From Pseudomonas antarctica (GTDB taxonomy: Bacteria; Pseudomonadota; Gammaproteobacteria; Pseudomonadales; Pseudomonadaceae), in assembly GCF_900624995.1 (NCBI RefSeq), contig NZ_UYXQ01000004.1:124001-188000 (forward strand): a DNA stretch of 64,000 bases, written 5' to 3'. Numbering within the stretch: position 1 is the stretch's first letter; every line of letters starts with the position of its first letter. Shown one piece after another: positions 1-9,164 of this stretch. Under the pieces are notes generated by a model that saw only the letters and a list, made by a program, of their open reading frames with translations, was not told the DNA's origin and did no database searches. Made by a program: the position numbers and the translations under genes.

Positions 1-218
1 CCGGTTTTGAAGTGTTGCTGGATGACCGGGACAAGAAAACCAGCCCGGGCATCAAGTTCGCCGACATGGAGCTGATTGGCATCCCGCACCGGATCGTGGT
101 CAGTGACCGCGGCCTGGCCGATGGCAATCTGGAATACAAGAGCCGGACCGAAGCCGAAGCCCAACCGTTGCCGGTGGCTGACGTGCTGTCTTTCCTTCAG
201 GCGCGTATTCGTCGCTGA
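1..218 (+). CDS. proS: Prolyl-tRNA synthetase, C-terminal end (partial)
   Basis: The window opens inside this gene, in the frame beginning at base 3. The visible 71 residues contain the class II prolyl-tRNA synthetase C-terminal anticodon-binding region: a [10 protein letters not shown] stretch, then [20 protein letters not shown], ending in a short FLQARIRR tail. In the cell the enzyme charges tRNA-Pro with proline. The lipoprotein gene follows 20 bases downstream on the same strand and may be co-transcribed. Only the last part is present, so editing and catalytic domains cannot be assessed. The family call rests on strong recall of this conserved C-terminus. Confidence 0.9.
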   Translation, partial: GFEVLLDDRDKKTSPGIKFADMELIGIPHRIVVSDRGLADGNLEYKSRTEAEAQPLPVADVLSFLQARIRR

Positions 219-238
219 AAACCAGATCAAGAGAAGTC

Positions 239-1192
239 ATGTTCAAGCGAAACACCAGAGCCCTGGGGGGCGCCGCCTTGTGCGGCGCCCTGCTGGTCAG
301 CGGCTGCGCCAACCAGATGTCGCAACGCAGTGAGCACGAGGAGCGGATCGAGCGTAAGTTGCTCGACCACAGCCTGCAGATCGATGTAGGCGAACCCAAA
401 GTGCTGGAACTGCCGCAACGCCGGGTTCGCATTCACGAGCAAAAGACCTTTGAGGTCACCGAATTCGAAGTCACCCGCCGTTACGATCGCTACACCCCTT
501 ACCAACCCTGGCGCAAACTCTACGAGATGCCACTGGGCGCGGTCGCATTGGTAGCGGGCGCGGGTGCCAACGTGGCGAATATCTTTGCCCTCGGCAACCT
601 GCCCACCAGCATGACCCGCGACTGGCTGAGCTACGGCGTGGACGGCATTAACCCGTTCATGAACGTACAATCCCACGGCCGTGCGCAACAGAACCTGGCG
701 GGGATCGATGAAGTCCAGCGCGACAAACGCACGGAGTATTCGAGCCTGCCCTGGAGCGAACGCCCGGTACAGGTCACCGCCGGCAAGCAAACCCACGAGC
801 TGACCACCGACCGCAATGGCGTACTGCGCCTGAACCTGTTGGACAGCCCGTTCGCCGAGCAGGACTTGAACCGCATCACGACCTTGAAGATCAGCGTGGA
901 AGATGGTCAAGACGACGTGCATTCGGACTCGACTCTGGCGATCAGCAACACCCTGCGCGGCAAGCTGCTGGAAGCCCATGACCTGATCTACGACGATCTG
1001 GAGGACGATGAGGTCAACCAATGGGTACACCGGGTCAAGCGTCTGTCGGCGCTGGGCCTGGAGGAAGAAGCCAGTGAACTGGAACAAAGCCTGATCGAAC
1101 TGACCCGCAATGATCCCGAGTTGCAGCAGGAGTTTCTGCAGGCGCTGACCAAGGATGCGGGGCGGTTGGTGGCCGATCCTGGGGCTCGCTGA
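239..1192 (+). CDS. Hypothetical outer-membrane lipoprotein
   Basis: This encodes a 317-residue protein with a type II (lipoprotein) signal peptide: basic MFKRNTR start, hydrophobic core, and lipobox LVSGC with the acylated Cys at residue 23. An Ala/Gly-rich hydrophobic stretch follows at about residues 98-125 (GAVALVAGAGANVANIFALG). The C-terminal third is acidic and probably helical. I do not recognise a named family; similar lipoproteins lie next to proS in other pseudomonads as far as I recall. A REPIN lies just downstream, between this gene and the convergent dinB. Function unknown; localisation to the envelope is inferred from the lipobox. Confidence 0.75.
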   Translation: MFKRNTRALGGAALCGALLVSGCANQMSQRSEHEERIERKLLDHSLQIDVGEPKVLELPQRRVRIHEQKTFEVTEFEVTRRYDRYTPYQPWRKLYEMPLGAVALVAGAGANVANIFALGNLPTSMTRDWLSYGVDGINPFMNVQSHGRAQQNLAGIDEVQRDKRTEYSSLPWSERPVQVTAGKQTHELTTDRNGVLRLNLLDSPFAEQDLNRITTLKISVEDGQDDVHSDSTLAISNTLRGKLLEAHDLIYDDLEDDEVNQWVHRVKRLSALGLEEEASELEQSLIELTRNDPELQQEFLQALTKDAGRLVADPGAR

Positions 1193-1216
1193 ATTCCCGA
1201 GAACACCGAAATACAC

Positions 1217-1308
1217 CTGTGGGCGCTGGCTTGCCTGCGATGACGGGCCGACATTCAACCCCAATGTTGACTGTTAGGCCGCTATCGCAGGCAAGCCAGC
1301 GCCCACAG
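1217..1308. repeat. REPIN (inverted pair of REP sequences)
   Basis: Two REP-like units face each other: a left unit reading GGGCGCTGGCTTGCCTGCG (1221-1239) and its reverse complement at about 1285-1305, separated by about 45 bases. The pair can fold into one long hairpin. It lies between the convergent lipoprotein and dinB genes and could act as a transcription boundary or mRNA stabiliser. REP doublets of this sequence type are typical of P. fluorescens-group genomes and are mobilised by RAYT transposases encoded elsewhere. Confidence 0.85.
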
Positions 1309-1322
1309 TTGGTTTTGGGTTT

Positions 1323-2381
1323 CTACCAGGAGAACTCGAGCTGTTCATTACCGCTGCTTAGGTCGAGCAACCTCACCCCAATCCCCAGCAACCGCACCGG
1401 TTTACCACCGCGATTGAACGCCTGGGTCAACAGCTGTTGATAACTCTCCAGATCCCGCCCTGCCCCGGCTTGCTCCAAGGTGGTCTGGGTAAAGTCATGA
1501 AACTTCACTTTGACGAACGGCTTGCCCGCCCGATAGCTGCTGTCGATGCGCGCCATACGCCCGGCCAGGGTTTCCATCAGTTCGGGCAGTTTTGCCAAAC
1601 AACTTGAGAGATCCGGCAGATCCACGTCGTAGGTGTTTTCTACACTAATGGATTGCCGGCGACTGTCGTTCTGCACCACGCGATCATCAATCCCACGGGC
1701 CAGGCTCCAGAGCCGCTCGCCGAAGCTGCCAAACTCACGCACCAGCGCCAGCTTGTTCCACTCACGCAATTGCAGGCAATCCTCAATGCCTAGGCGCGCC
1801 AGCTTGTCGGCGGTGACCTTGCCGACACCGTGCAATTTGTTCACCGGCAACTGCGACACGAAGTCTTCGACCTGGTCCGGAGTGATCACAAACAAACCAT
1901 TGGGTTTTTTCCAGTCGCTGGCGATTTTGGCCAAAAACTTGTTCGGCGCCACACCGGCGGACACGGTGATGTGCAACTGGTTGGAGACCCGACGACGAAT
2001 GTCTTGGGCGATACGCGTGGCACTGCCGCCAAAATGCGGGCTATCCGAGACATCCAGATAGGCTTCATCCAACGACAGCGGCTCGATCAGGTCAGTGTAA
2101 TCACGAAAGATCGTCTGTATTTCCTTCGACGCGTCCTTATAAGCATCCATGCGCGGCTTGACGATGGTCAGGTCCGGGCACAGCTTCAAGGCGTGGCGTG
2201 ACGACATGGCCGAACGCACGCCATACGCCCGCGCCTCATAGTTGCAGGTGGCGATCACCCCTCTTCTGTCCGCCGAGCCGCCGACCGCAAGAGGCTTTTG
2301 TGCCAGGCTCGGGTCGTCGCGCATCTCGATGGCGGCGTAGAAGCAATCACAGTCGACGTGGATGATTTTGCGCTGCGTCAT
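1323..2381 (-). CDS. dinB: DNA polymerase IV (Y-family translesion polymerase)
   Basis: This 352-residue protein is the error-prone DNA polymerase IV. The start is set at the ATG giving MTQRKIIHVDCDCFYA, because the family begins right before this motif; the frame stays open about 20 codons further upstream without family similarity. Catalytic acidic residues are visible as Asp10 in HVDCDCF and Asp105-Glu106 in the SLDEAYLD motif. Helix-hairpin-helix segments (KLHGVGKVTADKLARLGI) and a little-finger domain follow. The C-terminal QLEFSW resembles a beta-clamp-binding peptide, which recruits the polymerase to the sliding clamp. The gene is transcribed alone, opposite to its neighbours. SOS control is typical of the family, but I did not identify a convincing LexA box. 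Confidence 0.95.
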   Translation of the reverse strand: MTQRKIIHVDCDCFYAAIEMRDDPSLAQKPLAVGGSADRRGVIATCNYEARAYGVRSAMSSRHALKLCPDLTIVKPRMDAYKDASKEIQTIFRDYTDLIEPLSLDEAYLDVSDSPHFGGSATRIAQDIRRRVSNQLHITVSAGVAPNKFLAKIASDWKKPNGLFVITPDQVEDFVSQLPVNKLHGVGKVTADKLARLGIEDCLQLREWNKLALVREFGSFGERLWSLARGIDDRVVQNDSRRQSISVENTYDVDLPDLSSCLAKLPELMETLAGRMARIDSSYRAGKPFVKVKFHDFTQTTLEQAGAGRDLESYQQLLTQAFNRGGKPVRLLGIGVRLLDLSSGNEQLEFSW

Positions 2382-2620
2382 ATAAACAGAGGGTGTAATC
2401 ATACGGGCGGCCAGTATCGCACTCACCCCTGTATATAGCACCAGTAGTTTGATTCTTCCGCTTCAACGGTAGGAAATTTCCAAGGTGAATTTATTTTCTC
2501 AATCGAAATCAGGCTGCCAATAGAGCCGAAACCCTCGGCCCGACTGGGCCAGAGCCCCTTCAAGAGCCGTCTTTCAGACCTAACCGATTGAACCACAAGC
2601 GCTTTTCTTCGATTCACAGG

Positions 2621-2648
2621 TTGACACACCTGCGTTCCTCTGTAGAAT
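2621..2648 (+). promoter_or_regulatory. Sigma-70 promoter of first initiator tRNA
   Basis: A perfect -35 box TTGACA (2621-2626) is followed after 16 bases by a -10 box TAGAAT (2643-2648). Transcription would begin about 7 bases before the mature tRNA. The same pair with the same spacing precedes the second copy. Confidence 0.85.
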
Positions 2649-2661
2649 GCCGACACACAGA

Positions 2662-2738
<77 letters not shown>

Positions 2739-2743
2739 AACAT

Positions 2744-2776
2744 CAAAAAAGGCTACTCGAAAGAGTGGCCTTTTTT
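2744..2776 (+). terminator. Terminator of first initiator tRNA
   Basis: Stem GGCTACTC/GAGTGGCC with a GAAA tetraloop, preceded by an A-run and followed by TTTTTT. It begins 6 bases after the tRNA CCA end. The same sequence recurs after the second tRNA. Confidence 0.9.
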
Positions 2777-2955
2777 GTGCGCGTCTATTTTCTAAAGACC
2801 AGAGCGCGTGAACTTCACTACGGGCTGCTCCGCAACCCGTCGCGGGCGGTGCGACGATTCGACAAGCCCATTCACTACAAAACCGTTTCCAAACGAGAAC
2901 TTAGGTCGCCTGAGCAACTAATTCACACTTATTTGACCCATCGGCCGATTAACGG

Positions 2956-2983
2956 TTGACACCTCGCCGCTGGGCTGTAGAAT
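2956..2983 (+). promoter_or_regulatory. Sigma-70 promoter of second initiator tRNA
   Basis: TTGACA (2956-2961), 16-base spacer, TAGAAT (2978-2983). The boxes and spacing equal those of copy 1 although the spacer sequence differs, so the elements are under selection. Confidence 0.85.
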
Positions 2984-2995
2984 GCCGCCCACAGA

Positions 2996-3072
<77 letters not shown>

Positions 3073-3077
3073 AACAT

Positions 3078-3110
3078 CAAAAAAGGCTACTCGAAAGAGT
3101 GGCCTTTTTT
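3078..3110 (+). terminator. Terminator of second initiator tRNA
   Basis: Same hairpin as after copy 1: A-run, GGCTACTC-GAAA-GAGTGGCC stem-loop, then TTTTTT. Confidence 0.9.
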
Positions 3111-3351
3111 GTATCCGATGAAAAAGTTCTTCTGAAACAATGGCATGGCATCTTTCATGAAACCCTATGCGGTTTGTTGAGTCCATGTCTTTGCACGCTA
3201 TGCTCAACGCTCAAGCGCTACCCTCTACGACCAATGGCCGCAGTCGCCGCCCCCGGCGATAAGCGTTAATATTTGTAATTATTTTGTCCATAGGGATTGG
3301 TAACTTGGCTGGATACCTCCATCCTGTCGCGCACAATCCACGAGGTGATTG

Positions 3352-5994
3352 ATGCGCGCCAACTCGTCTGAACCACAAGACACCGTCACAGCGACACAAC
3401 CGATCACACCCAGCCGTTTGCGCTGGCTGGATCTGTTGAGCAAATACCGTCAACCCATCGGGCTGGCCGTTACCCTGTTGCTGTTCGCAATCGCCCTCAT
3501 CGCCTGCCGGCATCTGCTGCTGGAGCTGGACCTGTACGCCCTCCACGACTCGATCCTGGAAGTGCCAAAGCCAGCCCTGCTGGGTGCGTTCGCCGCGGCG
3601 GTCGCCGGTTTCATCATTCTATTAGGCTATGAATTCTCCGGCGCACGTTATGCAGGGGTGAAGTTACCCGCCAAAACACTGGCCCTGGGTGGTTTCACTG
3701 CCTTTGCCATCGGCAACGCCATCGGCCTGTCGATGCTCTCGGGCGGTTCGGTGCGTTACCGTTTATATGCACGCAATGGGATCGGGGCTTCAGACGTTGC
3801 CCACATGACCGTGTTCGCCAGCCTGGCCCTGGGTACGGCGCTGCCACCGTTGGCTGCACTGGCCACGCTGAGCAACTTGCCGGCGGCCTCGACTTACCTG
3901 CATTTGTCGCAAGGTTTGCTCGGCGGTATTGCCGGTGCGGTGCTGCTGTTGTCGGCCGCGCTGTGCATCGGTATTTATCGCCGTCGCCTGCCGGAACAAC
4001 CCTACCCGGACAACCTGCTGGTCAAAGCCGGGCGCCGTACCCTGCGCCTGCCAGGCCGGCGTCTGACGTTCCTGCAACTGATCATTACCGCGCTGGACGT
4101 GGCCGCTGCCGCCACCGTCCTCTATATGTTGCTGCCCGAAGCGCCGCCATTTGCCCCCTTCCTGCTGGTGTACCTGCTGGCCCTGGCTGCTGGTGTGCTC
4201 AGCCATGTGCCGGGCGGTGTGGGTGTGTTCGAAGCGATTCTGCTCGCTGCATTCGCCGATAAGCTCGGCGCCGCACCATTGGCCGCCGCCTTGTTGCTGT
4301 ATCGCATGATCTATGTGGTGCTGCCGCTGCTGATCGCCTGTGTGTTCCTGCTGGTCAACGAAGCTCAGCGTCTGTTCCAGACACAGCAAAGCCTGCGGGT
4401 TGCTTCCGGCCTGGCCGCACCCGTGCTGGCCGTACTGGTTTTTTTGTCCGGCGTGGTCCTGCTGTTTTCCGGCGCAACACCGGAAATCGACTCACGCCTG
4501 GAAAACATCGGCTTCCTGATTCCTCACCGCCTGATTGACGCTTCGCACTTTGGTGCCAGCCTGATCGGCGTACTGTGCCTGTTGCTCGCCCAGGGTTTGC
4601 GCCGGCGCTTGTCGGCGGCGTGGATGCTGACCATGGTGTTGCTGCTGACCGGCGCCCTGCTCTCGCTGCTTAAAGGCTTCGACTGGGAAGAAGCCAGCCT
4701 GATGACCATGACCGCCGTGTTGCTGGCGATCTTCCGGCGCTCGTTCTACCGCGCCAGCCGCCTGACCGAGCTGCCGTTCTCGCCGCTGTACCTGGTGGCC
4801 AGCGTCTGCGTGTTGGGCGCGTCCATCTGGCTGCTGCTGTTTGCCTACCAAGACGTGCCCTACAGCCATCAACTGTGGTGGCAGTTCACCTTGGACGCCA
4901 ACGCCCCACGCGGCCTGCGCTCGTTGCTGGGTGCGGCGGTGCTGCTGGTGATCGTGTCGTTGACCTGGCTGCTGCGCACCGCGCGCCCGGTGATCCACCT
5001 GCCGACCCCGGATGAACTGGAACGCGCCACCAAGATCCTGATGGCCTCGTCGCAACCCGACGGAGGCCTGGCGCTGACCGGCGACAAGGCGCTGCTGTTC
5101 CACCCTAACGATGAAGCCTTCCTGATGTACGCCCGTCGCGGGCGCAGCCTGGTGGCCTTGTATGACCCGATCGGTCCGACCCAACCGCGCGCCGAGATGA
5201 TCTGGCAGTTCCGTGACCTGTGTGACATCCATCACGCCCGCCCAGTGTTCTACCAGGTACGCGCCGAGAACCTGCCGTACTACATGGACATCGGCCTCAC
5301 CGCGATCAAACTCGGCGAAGAAGCCCGCGTTGACCTGAAACGCTTTGACCTGGAAGCCAAGGGCAAAGAGATGAAGGATTTGCGCTACACCTGGAACCGT
5401 GGCACCCGGGACGGTTTGTCCCTGGAAATCTTCGACCCGGGCCAGGCGCCGATGGATGAACTCAAAGTCATCTCCGACGCCTGGCTGACCGGCAAGAACG
5501 TGCGGGAAAAGGGCTTCTCCCTGGGCCGTTTCAGCGACGACTACCTCAAGCACTTTCGCATCGCGATCATTCGCTTCGAAGGGCGACCGGTGGCCTTCGC
5601 CAACTTGCTCGAGACTTACAACCACGACCTGGCCAGTCTCGACCTGATGCGTGCGCACCCGGACGCGCCGAAGCTGACCATGGAATTCATGATGGTTGGC
5701 CTGATTCAACATTATAAGAACCATGACTACGCCCGCTTCAGCCTCGGCATGGTGCCATTGTCGGGCTTGCAACCCCGCCGTGGTGCTCCATTGACCCAAC
5801 GCCTGGGCTCAATGGTGTTCCGCCGTGGCGAGCAACTGTATAACTTCCAAGGTTTGCGCCGCTTCAAAGACAAATTCCAGCCTGACTGGGAACCCCGTTA
5901 TATGGCCGTGCCCGCAGGACTTGATCCGCTGGTGGCACTGGCCGATACCGCCGCCCTGATTGCGGGCGGCTTGACTGGATTGGTGAAACGCTGA
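3352..5994 (+). CDS. mprF: Bifunctional aminoacyl-phosphatidylglycerol synthase/flippase (MprF)
   Basis: This 880-residue inner-membrane protein moves an amino acid (Ala or Lys) from charged tRNA onto phosphatidylglycerol and flips the product. The N-terminal half (about residues 20-540) is a series of hydrophobic helices with the GGVGVFEA-type flippase motif (HVPGGVGVFEAILLAAF). The C-terminal part (about 550-860) is the soluble DUF2156 transferase domain with RYTWNRGTRDGL and GMVPLSGL. The ATG at 3352 is chosen because GAGG lies 6 bases before it; a TTG one codon earlier also stays open. Its stop overlaps the next start by one base (TGATG), so both are translationally coupled. In P. aeruginosa the same gene pair makes and degrades alanyl-PG, so alanine is the more likely substrate here. 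Confidence 0.93.
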   Translation: MRANSSEPQDTVTATQPITPSRLRWLDLLSKYRQPIGLAVTLLLFAIALIACRHLLLELDLYALHDSILEVPKPALLGAFAAAVAGFIILLGYEFSGARYAGVKLPAKTLALGGFTAFAIGNAIGLSMLSGGSVRYRLYARNGIGASDVAHMTVFASLALGTALPPLAALATLSNLPAASTYLHLSQGLLGGIAGAVLLLSAALCIGIYRRRLPEQPYPDNLLVKAGRRTLRLPGRRLTFLQLIITALDVAAAATVLYMLLPEAPPFAPFLLVYLLALAAGVLSHVPGGVGVFEAILLAAFADKLGAAPLAAALLLYRMIYVVLPLLIACVFLLVNEAQRLFQTQQSLRVASGLAAPVLAVLVFLSGVVLLFSGATPEIDSRLENIGFLIPHRLIDASHFGASLIGVLCLLLAQGLRRRLSAAWMLTMVLLLTGALLSLLKGFDWEEASLMTMTAVLLAIFRRSFYRASRLTELPFSPLYLVASVCVLGASIWLLLFAYQDVPYSHQLWWQFTLDANAPRGLRSLLGAAVLLVIVSLTWLLRTARPVIHLPTPDELERATKILMASSQPDGGLALTGDKALLFHPNDEAFLMYARRGRSLVALYDPIGPTQPRAEMIWQFRDLCDIHHARPVFYQVRAENLPYYMDIGLTAIKLGEEARVDLKRFDLEAKGKEMKDLRYTWNRGTRDGLSLEIFDPGQAPMDELKVISDAWLTGKNVREKGFSLGRFSDDYLKHFRIAIIRFEGRPVAFANLLETYNHDLASLDLMRAHPDAPKLTMEFMMVGLIQHYKNHDYARFSLGMVPLSGLQPRRGAPLTQRLGSMVFRRGEQLYNFQGLRRFKDKFQPDWEPRYMAVPAGLDPLVALADTAALIAGGLTGLVKR

Positions 5995-7280
5995 TGATTC
6001 GACGCTCCTGGCGGTATGTGTTGGCCTTTGTAGTGCTGCTCGCGCTGATCGCGGCGGGTGGCTTTTGGTACTGGAACCGCCCTGCCCCGCAACCGACCGT
6101 GGAGCAACTGCCCCAGGCCGACGGGTCGGTGATGACCCGTGTGACGCCTAACGGCTCGGCAAAAGCCCGTGTGGCCGTGGCCGTGATGGCCGATGAAACC
6201 CTGACCGACAGCCAGCTGGTTGCCCTGAGCCAGGGCGGCGCGGCACAGATTGTTCAAGTGATCCTGCCAAAAGAGGACTGCAAGCTGCAGGAACAGGCGT
6301 TGCAAAGCGCCCTGGCCCAGCTTAAAGGCCCGGCGACCTTGGTCAGCGGCATCGGCCCTGGCGCCGCGCTCGCCTGGCGCTGGTTGGCGACACAGAACGA
6401 TGACAAAGCCAACGCCATCTCCGTCGGCTTCACCCTGGTACAGGAAGGTTGCAAGGACCCGCTGCCGAAAACCTCCGCCCATGGCAACTGGCTGGTGGCC
6501 TGGAACAACAACCCTGACGATGAAAGCGCGAGTTTCGTACGCGACACCCCGCGCGCGACTACCAGCATCAGCGACTACGATATTCACTACCCGCAAGTGC
6601 TGAACAACGAATTGCGCAAGCAGTTGGTCGGTTCGGACAACGGCGGCCTGGCGATTCCTGTGGTGGAAGTACCGGCGGGCCAAGCCAAAGACACCGTCAC
6701 CCTGTTCCTCTCCGGTGACGGTGGCTGGCGTGACCTGGACCGCGACGTGGCCGGTGAAATGGCCAAGATCGGTTACCCGGTGGTCGGCATCGACACCCTG
6801 CGCTACTACTGGCAGCACAAGACCCCGGAACAGAGCGCCAAAGACCTCACCGAACTGATGCAGCACTACCGGCAGAAATGGGGCACCAAGCGCTTCGTGC
6901 TGACCGGCTACTCATTCGGCGCGGATGTACTGCCGGCGATCTACAACCGCATGCCGGAAAACGAGCAGCAGCGTGTCGACGCGATCATCCTGTTAGCATT
7001 CGCACGTACCGGCAGCTTTGAAATCGAAGTGGAAGGTTGGCTGGGCAACGCCGGCAAAGAAGCCGCGACCGGCCCGGAAATGGCCAAGTTGCCGGCTGAT
7101 AAAGTGGTGTGCATCTACGGCGCCGAAGAAGTCGACGAGAGTGGCTGCACCGACAAGACCGCTGTCGGCGAAGCGGTGAAGCTGCCGGGCGGGCATCACT
7201 TTGATGAAAACTACCCGGCACTGGCACAGCGGCTGGTGGATATCATCGTGAAGCACCAGGCCAAGGATAAAGCCGAGTAA
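5994..7280 (+). CDS. VirJ/AcvB-family periplasmic hydrolase (probable aminoacyl-PG hydrolase)
   Basis: A 428-residue alpha/beta-hydrolase-like protein with one N-terminal membrane anchor (about residues 7-27), so it should face the periplasm. The VirJ core begins near residue 230 with TLFLSGDGGWRDLD and carries the nucleophile motif GYSFGAD with Ser307. The start overlaps the mprF stop by one base. In P. aeruginosa the corresponding protein (PA0919, from memory) hydrolyses alanyl-phosphatidylglycerol made by the adjacent synthase, and Agrobacterium AcvB does the same for lysyl-PG. The assignment here therefore rests on family plus operon context; the exact aminoacyl-lipid is inferred. Confidence 0.85.
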   Translation: MIRRSWRYVLAFVVLLALIAAGGFWYWNRPAPQPTVEQLPQADGSVMTRVTPNGSAKARVAVAVMADETLTDSQLVALSQGGAAQIVQVILPKEDCKLQEQALQSALAQLKGPATLVSGIGPGAALAWRWLATQNDDKANAISVGFTLVQEGCKDPLPKTSAHGNWLVAWNNNPDDESASFVRDTPRATTSISDYDIHYPQVLNNELRKQLVGSDNGGLAIPVVEVPAGQAKDTVTLFLSGDGGWRDLDRDVAGEMAKIGYPVVGIDTLRYYWQHKTPEQSAKDLTELMQHYRQKWGTKRFVLTGYSFGADVLPAIYNRMPENEQQRVDAIILLAFARTGSFEIEVEGWLGNAGKEAATGPEMAKLPADKVVCIYGAEEVDESGCTDKTAVGEAVKLPGGHHFDENYPALAQRLVDIIVKHQAKDKAE

Positions 7281-7302
7281 CTCCAGGCTGTACATGAAGC
7301 AA

Positions 7303-7336
7303 AATGTGGGAGGGAGCTTGCTCCCTCCTACATTTA
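7303..7336. terminator. Bidirectional palindromic terminator between virJ-like gene and recJ
   Basis: An almost perfect palindrome: AATGTGGGAGGGAGC, short TT loop, GCTCCCTCCTACATT, followed by TTATTTT on the plus strand. It lies in the short gap between two convergent genes and resembles a REP half-site of the GTGGGAG-type family used as a terminator. Confidence 0.75.
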
Positions 7337-7356
7337 TTTTGCGCCGTGTCGGACAA

Positions 7357-9066
7357 CTAACGCGGTTCGATATGCGCAATCATCAACTGCACGGTTTCCT
7401 GCCCACGAAACTCGTTCACGTCCAGCTTGTAGGCCAACTCCACCCAACGCACCGTCGGGTTCGGCCAGACCTCACGGTCCACACCAAACGCAATGCCATC
7501 AAGCTTCACTGACCCGCATTCGCTCTTGAGCACCACCTTCAGGTGCCGCTCCCCCACTACGCGCTGCTCGACCAACTGAAACACACCGTGAAACAGCGGC
7601 TCGGGAAAATGCTGCCCCCACGGCCCGGCATGCCGCAATGCGCGCGCCAGCTCCAGGTGAAACTCTTCCACTGCCAACGTACCGTCAGACAGCAGTCGGC
7701 CAGTCAGGTCTTCTTCGCGCAGTTGCCGACGCACTTCAGCGTCAAAGGCTTCGGCAAACAGTGGGAAATTCGCCTCGGGCAAAGTCAGACCGGCCGCCAT
7801 CGCGTGACCGCCGTATTTGGCGATCAGGTTGGGATGCTGGCTCGCGACGACCGCCAGCGCATCACGAATGTGAAAACCCTGCACAGAGCGCCCTGAGCCC
7901 TTGAGCAGACCATCACCGGCGTCGGCAAAGGCGATGGTCGGGCGGAAATACCGCTCTTTCATGCGCGAGGCCAAAATGCCGATGACGCCTTGGTGCCATT
8001 GCGGATCAAACAGGCACAAGCCGTAAGGCATGGATTCCACCGGCAAGTCCTTGAGCTGGGCGAGCGCCTCGCGTTGCATGCCCTGCTCGATGGATTTGCG
8101 GTCCTGATTCATACCATCCAGTTGCGCGGCCATTTCCCGCGCGGCGGCGAAGTCGGTGGTGAGCAGGCATTCGATGCCCAGGCTCATATCATCCAGGCGC
8201 CCGGCGGCGTTCAGGCGTGGTCCGAGGATGAAACCCAGATCGGTGGAGGTAATGCGGGCGTGGTCGCGCTTGGCAACTTCAAGAATCGCCTTGATCCCCG
8301 GCCGCGCACGACCAGCGCGAATACGCTCCAAGCCCTGATGGACCAGAATGCGGTTGTTGGCGTCCAGGGGCACCACGTCGGCGACACTGCCCAAGGCCAC
8401 CAGGTCGAGTAACTCGCCGATGTTCGGCTGGGGTTTGTTGTCATACCAACCCAAGCTGCGCAAACGCGCACGCAAGGCCATCAGCACGTAAAAAATCACG
8501 CCGACACCGGCCAGCGCCTTGCTGGGAAACTCACAACCCGGCTGGTTGGGGTTGACGATGGCATCCGCCGCCGGCAATTCATCTCCCGGCAAGTGGTGGT
8601 CGGTGACTAACACCTTCAACCCCGCCGCCTTAGCCGCCGCTACACCTTCGACGCTGGAAATCCCGTTATCTACCGTGATCAGCAACTGCGGCTCGCGCTG
8701 CAGCGCCACCGCAACGATTTCCGGGGTCAGGCCGTAGCCGTACTCAAAGCGGTTGGGCACCAGGTAGTCGACATGCGCCGCCCCGAGCAAACGCAGGCCC
8801 AGGGTACCCACGGTGCTGGCAGTGGCGCCGTCGGCGTCGAAGTCACCGACAATCAGGATGCGCTGGCGCTGCTCCAAGGCCGTCACCAGCAACGCGACAG
8901 CCGCATCAATCCCCTTGAGCTGCTGGTAGGGAATCAACCGCGCCAGGCTCTTGTCCAGTTCGGCTTCCGATTGCACCCCGCGCGCGGCGTAGAGACGGGT
9001 CAACAGCGGTGGCAATTCACCGAGAAACGGCAGGACAGCGGGCAATGGGCGAGGATCGATACGCAT
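7357..9066 (-). CDS. recJ: Single-stranded-DNA-specific exonuclease RecJ
   Basis: A 569-residue 5'-to-3' single-strand exonuclease of recombination and mismatch repair. DHH-family motifs are visible: motif I IVGDFDADGATA (Asp75 and Asp77), VDNGISS, and the DHH signature at residues 156-158 in VTDHHLPG. The DHHA1 segment with GGHAMAAGLTL follows near residue 415, then the RecJ OB domain. The length matches the family. It begins MRIDPRPLPA and is the only strong start. It is convergent with the virJ-like gene, with yaeQ upstream on the same strand. Confidence 0.96.
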   Translation of the reverse strand: MRIDPRPLPAVLPFLGELPPLLTRLYAARGVQSEAELDKSLARLIPYQQLKGIDAAVALLVTALEQRQRILIVGDFDADGATASTVGTLGLRLLGAAHVDYLVPNRFEYGYGLTPEIVAVALQREPQLLITVDNGISSVEGVAAAKAAGLKVLVTDHHLPGDELPAADAIVNPNQPGCEFPSKALAGVGVIFYVLMALRARLRSLGWYDNKPQPNIGELLDLVALGSVADVVPLDANNRILVHQGLERIRAGRARPGIKAILEVAKRDHARITSTDLGFILGPRLNAAGRLDDMSLGIECLLTTDFAAAREMAAQLDGMNQDRKSIEQGMQREALAQLKDLPVESMPYGLCLFDPQWHQGVIGILASRMKERYFRPTIAFADAGDGLLKGSGRSVQGFHIRDALAVVASQHPNLIAKYGGHAMAAGLTLPEANFPLFAEAFDAEVRRQLREEDLTGRLLSDGTLAVEEFHLELARALRHAGPWGQHFPEPLFHGVFQLVEQRVVGERHLKVVLKSECGSVKLDGIAFGVDREVWPNPTVRWVELAYKLDVNEFRGQETVQLMIAHIEPR

Positions 9067-9164
9067 GGGGTGACGGGCGCTTCTCTTCTAATACAACGGT
9101 TAAACAGGGATGTTGAAAACGCTGTGAATCAAATATGGGAGCAGGCAAGCCGGCCCCTGCAGTT

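Noticed and set aside
1217..1308. Repeated palindromes as a possible CRISPR array
   Set aside because: Only isolated inverted pairs occur, without regularly spaced direct repeats and spacers or cas genes.
4492..5799. Long minus-strand frame inside mprF
   Set aside because: His/Gln/Arg-rich translation typical of an antisense shadow; mprF motifs are on the plus strand.
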